Positions 13,721 to 18,747 of a DNA stretch of 18,747 bases are shown here, in pieces. A program made the translations under genes and the position numbers. The notes below the pieces were generated by a model that saw nothing but the letters and a program-made list of their open reading frames with translations, was not told the origin of the DNA and made no database searches. The stretch is from CAZWVM01 sp964637705 (GTDB taxonomy: Bacteria; UBA8481): positions 1-18,747 of the forward strand of contig CAZWVM010000059.1 of assembly GCA_964637705.1 (NCBI GenBank), given 5' to 3'. Every line of letters starts with the position of its first letter. The first letter of the stretch is position 1.

Positions 13721-16700
13721 TTGAGCCTCCGCTTCAAGACCTTCTTCGTCATCTCCTGCGTCATCTTCGTCGTGATGACCGCCTTTGCCGCCTACGGCAA
13801 CCAGCTCATCATGAGGAGCTACCTTCAGCACGAGCGCTGGCACGTGGATTCCGATTTTCGAACCCTTCGCAACGTCTTGAAACGTCAATACGAAACCCTG
13901 GAGCCCGTGACGCGGGACTGGGCGATATGGGACGAGACGTATCGTTTCGTCCAGGGGAAGGACCCGGGCTACGTCGATCGCAACCTGATGCCGGAGACGC
14001 TCAAGAACATGGGGGCGGACCTGGTGGTCTTCCGCCGCTGGCGCGACAACGAGATCATGGCCGTTCGGAGCCGGGATACCGCCGGCGCGGTTTCGACGGG
14101 GATTTTCCCGGGCCTGGCCTCCTCCCTCGATTCGGGCTCGTCCTGGCTTGTTCATCGAGATACCTCCGTCGCGGTCCGCAGTCTGCTGCGCATCGGGGAC
14201 GGTTTCTGGCTGGCGACCGCGTCTCCCATCTCGAACAGCTTCGGCACAGCCGAACCGTTGGGGACCCTTCTCATGGCGCGCAGGATCGACCGCGCGATGG
14301 TCGCGCGTTTCGCGGAGGCCACGCAACTCGACGTCGGGCTCCACCCCCTCCCGACCCCCGCCGATGCGAGCGTCCTTCTCGACGATGTTCCGGAATTGCG
14401 GCTGGCTGACGAGGTGTTGCACGTCATCGACCGCAATCGCTACGCGGCGTGGATGCTGGTCCGGGACGTGGATGGCAGACCGGCGATCGCCTTGCATTTC
14501 GAGGAGGGCCGAACCTTCTACGCTGAGGGGAGAAAGATATCGAACCTTTTCCTCCTGGCCCTCCTCGCCGCCTCGGTTTTCACCGGCGGAGCCGTCTATC
14601 TCCTCCTGGAATTCTCGATCCTCTCCCGCTTCCGGCGGCTCCGTGCGGACGTCCGGGCGGTGGCCGCCCGCCAGGATCCGGGCATGCGCGTCACGGTCGC
14701 GGGCGACGACGAACTGGCCGGCCTGGCCCGCAGTCTCAACGCCATGCTCGGTCGGATCGCGGCGGCCGAGGCGGAACGGCTGGCCGTCAACAGCCGGTAT
14801 CGGGCGATGGTGGAGACGCAGGCGGATGCCGTCACGCGCTGGCTCCCGGATTCCACGCTCACCTTCGTGAACGACACGTACGCGCGCCTGAGGGGCATGT
14901 CGAGGGAGGAGTTGATCGGCCGCCCCTGGCTCGATTTCGTCGCGCCGGACCACCTCGAGTATTCGCGCCGTCGCATCGAAGATCTCGTCGCCAACCCCCG
15001 GGTCGAATCCCACGAGCACCCGATCACCTTGCCGGACGGATCGATCCGCTGGATGCACTGGATCGATGCACCGATCCTCGACGAGGCGGGGAGACTCGTC
15101 GAATACCAGGCCGCGGGACGTGACATCACGAAACGGAAGAGGATCGAGGAGGCTCTCGTCGCCGCCCGCCGCCGCCTGCATACCGTGATCGAGAGCCTGC
15201 CCGACGCCACGATCGTCATCGACCGGCACGAGCGTGTGACGGCCTGGAACCGGGCGGCGGAGGACCTGACCGGGATCAGCCATGAGGAGGTATTTGGAAC
15301 GGGCCCGGAATCCTACAGCCTCGCTTTCCACGATGAACCCTCGACCCTGCTCTGCAATGTCGTGATTCGCGGACGTGAATCGGCGCCCGAGCGATACTTG
15401 AATGTCGTCTGGCAAGAGGATGGCTGTTCCGCCGAGGTGTACTGCCCCAAGCTCAGGAAGGGCCGGGGAGCCTGGCTTTCCCTCACGGCCTCGCCCTTCT
15501 ACGGGCTGGAGGGCGAACTCCTGGGGGGAATCCAGTCCATCCGCGACATCACCGAGCGCAAGGAGATGGAGGAACGGTTGAAGGAGAGCGAGGAGCGATA
15601 TCGCTCGCTCGTGGACAACCTGGGCGCCGGCGTCTTCCGGACGAACGGTGGCGCCGAAGGGCGATTCCTCTTCGCCAACGCGGCTCTCGCCCGCATCCAC
15701 GGCTACCACTCGCCCGACGAACTCAAGAACGTCTCCGTCTCGTCGCTCTTCATGGATCCCGTCGATCATGTGAAGGTTTCAAGGCGCATCAAGGACGAGA
15801 AGGGCGTGAGGAATCTCGAGGTTCACCTCCGGAACCGCGATGGCGCCGATATCCGGGGGCTCCTCTCGGCCCGGCCCTTCTTCGATGAAAAGGGGGATCT
15901 CCTCTGGATCGACGGCACGCTCGAGGACATCACCGCCATGGTCGAGGTTCGCGAGGAACTCGCACGGAGCGAGGAAAAATACCGCAACCTCGTGGAGCAG
16001 ACGAGCGACATCGTCTTCGAGATCGACGCCTCCGGCGGGATGATCTACCTGAGCCCGGCCATCGAGCGGTACGGCTTCCACCCGGAGCGGGCCATCGGGC
16101 CCGGATTCCTGAACCGGATCATCGAGGAGGACCGGGGGCGCGTGCGGGAGGAGATCCGCCGGCAGCTCGCGACGGGCGAGGAGGTGCCCACCGAGTTCCG
16201 GCTGCTCCGGGACACGGGGGAGATCCTCTGGTTCGAGGTGAAGGGCCGGACGATCCGCGATGCGAACGGCGGGGTGTCGGGCATACGAGGCACGCTGCGC
16301 GAGATCAGCGCACGGAAGGCGATGGAGGCCGAGTTGCGGCGACTCGCCGCCGTCGTCCAGCAGAGCGGCGAGATCATCTGCCTGGCTTCGACGGACGGAT
16401 CCATCGTCTTCCTGAACGAATCGGCCGTCCGGGTTTCGGGCATTTCCGCGGATGAAATGACCGCGTATACCTTCACGGATGTCATTCCTCCCGAGTTGAA
16501 CGACCGGGTTCATGGGGAGATCATGCCCGCGCTCTTGGCGGCCGGTTCATGGCAGGGCGAGCTGAAATTGCGCAACGTCCGCTCCGGGGCCTTGATTGAC
16601 ATTCATGCGAACTGCTTCGTCATTCGCGATCCGGAGACGGCGCAGGTCCTCTACTTCGCCAACATCGCCCGGGACATCACGGAGTCGCTGAAGGCGCGCG

Positions 16701-18747
16701 CGGCCCTGGAGGAGAGCGAGGAGAAATACCGCAATCTCGTCGAGAATTCCACGGATATTCCCTACCTTCTCGACGCCACCGGGGAACTGACTTATATCAG
16801 TCCCGCGACGAGCCGCTACGGCGTAGGACTCGAGGATCTGAAAGGTGCGGGATTCCTGAACCTCGTGCATCCGGACGACAGGGAGGCATCCGCGGAAGCG
16901 ATACGGACGATCCTCGCGACCGGGGAAAGCGCGATGCCCGAGTTCCGCGTGCTCCTGCCGGACGGCCGCACGATCTGGTTCCTTTCGAGCGACAGCCCGA
17001 TACGGGACGAGACAGGTCGGATCACGGGCGTCAACGGCATCCTCCACGACATCACCGGGCGGAAACGCGCGGAGGACGCGCTCAAGCGCCAGGTCGACAT
17101 GGAAAAGCTGCTCGTCGATCTCTCCTCGCGATTCCTGGGCCTCCGCGCGCAGGATTTCGACGTCGCGATGGACGACGTGCTTCTCAGGCTCGGCCGCTTC
17201 ACCGGCGTCGATCGCGCCTACACCTTCCGGCTGAGACCGGACGGGTCGACCTTGGACAATCTCCACGAGTGGTGCGCGGAGGGCGTCGCGCCGCAGAAAC
17301 CGCGCCTGCAGGGACTCGCCACGTCGGATTTCCCGTGGTGGATCGGGGAGATGAGGCAGGGACGTGCCATCGTCCTCGCGCGGCTTTCCGAACTGCCCGC
17401 GGCCGCGAAGAACGAGCGGGAGATTCTCGAGACGCAAGGCGTCCGCTCTCTTCTCGCCGTGCCCTGCCGTTCGAAGAAGGACCTGGTCGGGTTCATCGGC
17501 TTCGATTCGGTCCGGTGCGAGAAGGCGTGGCCGGAGGAGGAGGTGCGCCTGCTTCAACTCGTGACCGAGATGATCGAAAGCGTGAGGTCGCGGCTTGAGG
17601 CGGAGGAACGGGTTCACGAGGCCCAGCGCCGTCAGAAGGCGATTCTCGACAACATCCCCGACATCGCCTGGCTCAAGGACGTCGACGGCCGCTACATCGC
17701 GGTCAACGAGTCCTTCGCGCGACATTTCGGGCGCCCGGTCGGGGAGATCGTGGGGAGAACCGACCGGGAGCTCTGCCCCCGGCAGGTTGCTGAGAAATAC
17801 GAGGAGGACGAGCGCAAGGTTCTGGAGTCGCGCCGGCAGATGGTCTGCGAGGAGCCCGTCTTCTCGCACGCGCGGGGGGAGAACCGGTGGTGCGAGAGCG
17901 TGAAGACCCCGATCTTCGACGAGGCGGGCCGCGCCATCGGGATCGCCTGCCTGTCGCGCGACATCACGGACAGGATGCAGGCCGAAGTCGAGAAGCTGAC
18001 CGACGCCTATTCCGCGCTGAGGGAATCGCACGAGATACTGACGGAGACGGAGCACCGATTGAGGCACGCGGAGAAGATGGCCGCTCTCGGCCGCGTCTCC
18101 GCCGCCATCGGCCACGAGATGAACCAGCCGATCGCCGCCATCCGGGCCTACTGCCAGGGGATCCTTCTCAATTACGAGGACGGGATCGCCGTGCCCGAGA
18201 AGGATCTGAAGGAGAGCGTGCGCCGGTCCCTGGAGCAGGCCGAGCGCCTGGAAAAGATCCTCAAGGAACTGCGCGTCTTCTCGAGGAAGGAGACCGAGGA
18301 TGTCCGAGAACCCTTCCCGCTCCGCCAGGTCTGCGAATACCCGGCCTTCCTCATGACCGCCCAGATGGAGAAGCACGGGATCCGTCTGACCCACGAGTGC
18401 CTCTGCCCGCCGGAGGGAGGAGTCGTCGTGGGCAGTTCGGCCCGCCTCCAGCAGGTCGCGTTGAACCTCGTCACCAATGCACGCGACGCGATCATGGATC
18501 GCCGCCGCCGGTATCCGGATGCGGCCGTCGAGGATGTCATCTCCCTCCGTTGCGGGCGGAAAGGGGCGAGCGTGTATCTCGAGGTCGAGGACACGGGAAC
18601 CGGTATCGCCGCGGAGGACCTCGAGCGGATCTTCGAGCCCTTCTTCACCACCAAGGGCGGCGAGGAGGGTTTGGGGCTGGGGTTGGCCATCTGCTACGAG
18701 ATCGTGAAACAGCACGGCGGCGAGATCGAGGTCGAGAGCGCGCCCGG
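13721..18747 (+). CDS. CHASE4-HAMP-PAS(7)-GAF sensor histidine kinase (3' end outside the window)
   Basis: 1675 residues visible; the frame is open to the last base. The start is a TTG at 13721 after GGGGAG, the only start codon between the stop at 13694 and the membrane helix (MSLRFKTFFVISCVIFVVM). An extracytoplasmic CHASE4 domain (about 40-270, with DWAIWDETYRF) ends at a second helix (about 275-297), followed by HAMP (about 305-357). Six PAS domains start near 360, 482, 624, 750, 872 and 998; several end in DIT(K/E/G)RK. A GAF domain fills about 1124-1290 and a seventh PAS about 1304-1424. The kinase core has the phospho-acceptor H1465 in IGHEMNQPIAAIRAY (DctB/FixL-like type), N1586 (NARDAI), D1624 (DTGTGI), FEPFFTTK and GLGLGLAI. 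All needed residues are present. The product probably senses an envelope signal for the operon; its partner regulator is not in the window. Confidence 0.9.
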   Translation, partial: MSLRFKTFFVISCVIFVVMTAFAAYGNQLIMRSYLQHERWHVDSDFRTLRNVLKRQYETLEPVTRDWAIWDETYRFVQGKDPGYVDRNLMPETLKNMGADLVVFRRWRDNEIMAVRSRDTAGAVSTGIFPGLASSLDSGSSWLVHRDTSVAVRSLLRIGDGFWLATASPISNSFGTAEPLGTLLMARRIDRAMVARFAEATQLDVGLHPLPTPADASVLLDDVPELRLADEVLHVIDRNRYAAWMLVRDVDGRPAIALHFEEGRTFYAEGRKISNLFLLALLAASVFTGGAVYLLLEFSILSRFRRLRADVRAVAARQDPGMRVTVAGDDELAGLARSLNAMLGRIAAAEAERLAVNSRYRAMVETQADAVTRWLPDSTLTFVNDTYARLRGMSREELIGRPWLDFVAPDHLEYSRRRIEDLVANPRVESHEHPITLPDGSIRWMHWIDAPILDEAGRLVEYQAAGRDITKRKRIEEALVAARRRLHTVIESLPDATIVIDRHERVTAWNRAAEDLTGISHEEVFGTGPESYSLAFHDEPSTLLCNVVIRGRESAPERYLNVVWQEDGCSAEVYCPKLRKGRGAWLSLTASPFYGLEGELLGGIQSIRDITERKEMEERLKESEERYRSLVDNLGAGVFRTNGGAEGRFLFANAALARIHGYHSPDELKNVSVSSLFMDPVDHVKVSRRIKDEKGVRNLEVHLRNRDGADIRGLLSARPFFDEKGDLLWIDGTLEDITAMVEVREELARSEEKYRNLVEQTSDIVFEIDASGGMIYLSPAIERYGFHPERAIGPGFLNRIIEEDRGRVREEIRRQLATGEEVPTEFRLLRDTGEILWFEVKGRTIRDANGGVSGIRGTLREISARKAMEAELRRLAAVVQQSGEIICLASTDGSIVFLNESAVRVSGISADEMTAYTFTDVIPPELNDRVHGEIMPALLAAGSWQGELKLRNVRSGALIDIHANCFVIRDPETAQVLYFANIARDITESLKARAALEESEEKYRNLVENSTDIPYLLDATGELTYISPATSRYGVGLEDLKGAGFLNLVHPDDREASAEAIRTILATGESAMPEFRVLLPDGRTIWFLSSDSPIRDETGRITGVNGILHDITGRKRAEDALKRQVDMEKLLVDLSSRFLGLRAQDFDVAMDDVLLRLGRFTGVDRAYTFRLRPDGSTLDNLHEWCAEGVAPQKPRLQGLATSDFPWWIGEMRQGRAIVLARLSELPAAAKNEREILETQGVRSLLAVPCRSKKDLVGFIGFDSVRCEKAWPEEEVRLLQLVTEMIESVRSRLEAEERVHEAQRRQKAILDNIPDIAWLKDVDGRYIAVNESFARHFGRPVGEIVGRTDRELCPRQVAEKYEEDERKVLESRRQMVCEEPVFSHARGENRWCESVKTPIFDEAGRAIGIACLSRDITDRMQAEVEKLTDAYSALRESHEILTETEHRLRHAEKMAALGRVSAAIGHEMNQPIAAIRAYCQGILLNYEDGIAVPEKDLKESVRRSLEQAERLEKILKELRVFSRKETEDVREPFPLRQVCEYPAFLMTAQMEKHGIRLTHECLCPPEGGVVVGSSARLQQVALNLVTNARDAIMDRRRRYPDAAVEDVISLRCGRKGASVYLEVEDTGTGIAAEDLERIFEPFFTTKGGEEGLGLGLAICYEIVKQHGGEIEVESAP

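Noticed and set aside
12968..15769. A 933-codon open frame on the minus strand
   Set aside because: It lies opposite two well-supported + strand genes with clear domains. The translation is rich in Arg/Asp/Val/Gly with no recognisable domain, as expected from G/C-rich third positions.
16547..18715. A 722-codon minus-strand frame
   Set aside because: It is antisense to the histidine kinase, whose PAS, GAF and kinase motifs are unmistakable. The antisense protein shows no domain.
1..18747. tRNA, rRNA or riboswitch
   Set aside because: I saw no cloverleaf, conserved rRNA stretch or known riboswitch core. A covariance-model search would be needed to exclude small RNAs.

Overview
This 18.7 kb window is GC-rich, densely coded bacterial DNA. 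A secretin, an OmpA-like domain, a lipobox lipoprotein and periplasmic-type domains point to a diderm (Gram-negative-type) organism. The two-domain and multi-domain signalling proteins, HEAT and TPR repeats, and intergenic inverted-repeat elements suggest a large-genome, probably uncultured environmental lineage. The sequence alone does not fix the phylum. Codon third positions are strongly G/C, so very long meaningless open frames lie opposite most genes.

Left part (1-2670, + strand): the 3' part of a secretin gene whose product carries four ComEA-type helix-hairpin-helix modules on proline/alanine-rich linkers. An outer-membrane channel and a DNA-binding-type module in one chain is the most unusual architecture here. 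It is followed by a hairpin and an AAATCG-type inverted-repeat element (2704-2806). On the minus strand two translationally coupled genes read 6756->2807: an NTT/MFS-like membrane protein fused to HEAT repeats and a cyclic-nucleotide-binding domain, then a 241-residue protein with a possible, remote LCIB-type beta-carbonic-anhydrase pattern. A near-perfect Shine-Dalgarno sequence inside the first gene precedes an internal ATG that would give the cNMP domain alone.

Middle (6757-8561): a 313-bp divergent intergenic region holds a promoter in each direction and a second inverted-repeat element (CACAGAG/CACGGAG type). The + strand gene encodes an exported OmpA-like/Ig-like/von Willebrand A protein and ends at a textbook intrinsic terminator.

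Right part (8595-18747, + strand): a likely five-gene operon with a LacI-type operator-like palindrome and a sigma70-type promoter (TTGACC-17-CATAAT) in front. The genes are (1) a membrane-anchored glucoamylase-like/GH144-type glycoside hydrolase with a CBM9-like domain; (2) a lipoprotein with a beta-sandwich, carbohydrate-binding-like domain, whose leader contains a second copy of the AAATCG repeat element; (3) a PilZ-like/GYF_2/transmembrane/TPR protein; (4) a membrane-anchored paralogue of the lipoprotein domain; (5) a very large CHASE4-HAMP-7xPAS-GAF histidine kinase that runs off the window. I infer an envelope glycan-handling module: a hydrolase and two binding domains outside, a trans-membrane adaptor linking a cytoplasmic PilZ-like sensor to an outside TPR scaffold, and an input kinase. 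No glycosyltransferase is in view, so the substrate and the direction (synthesis, trimming or degradation) are unknown.
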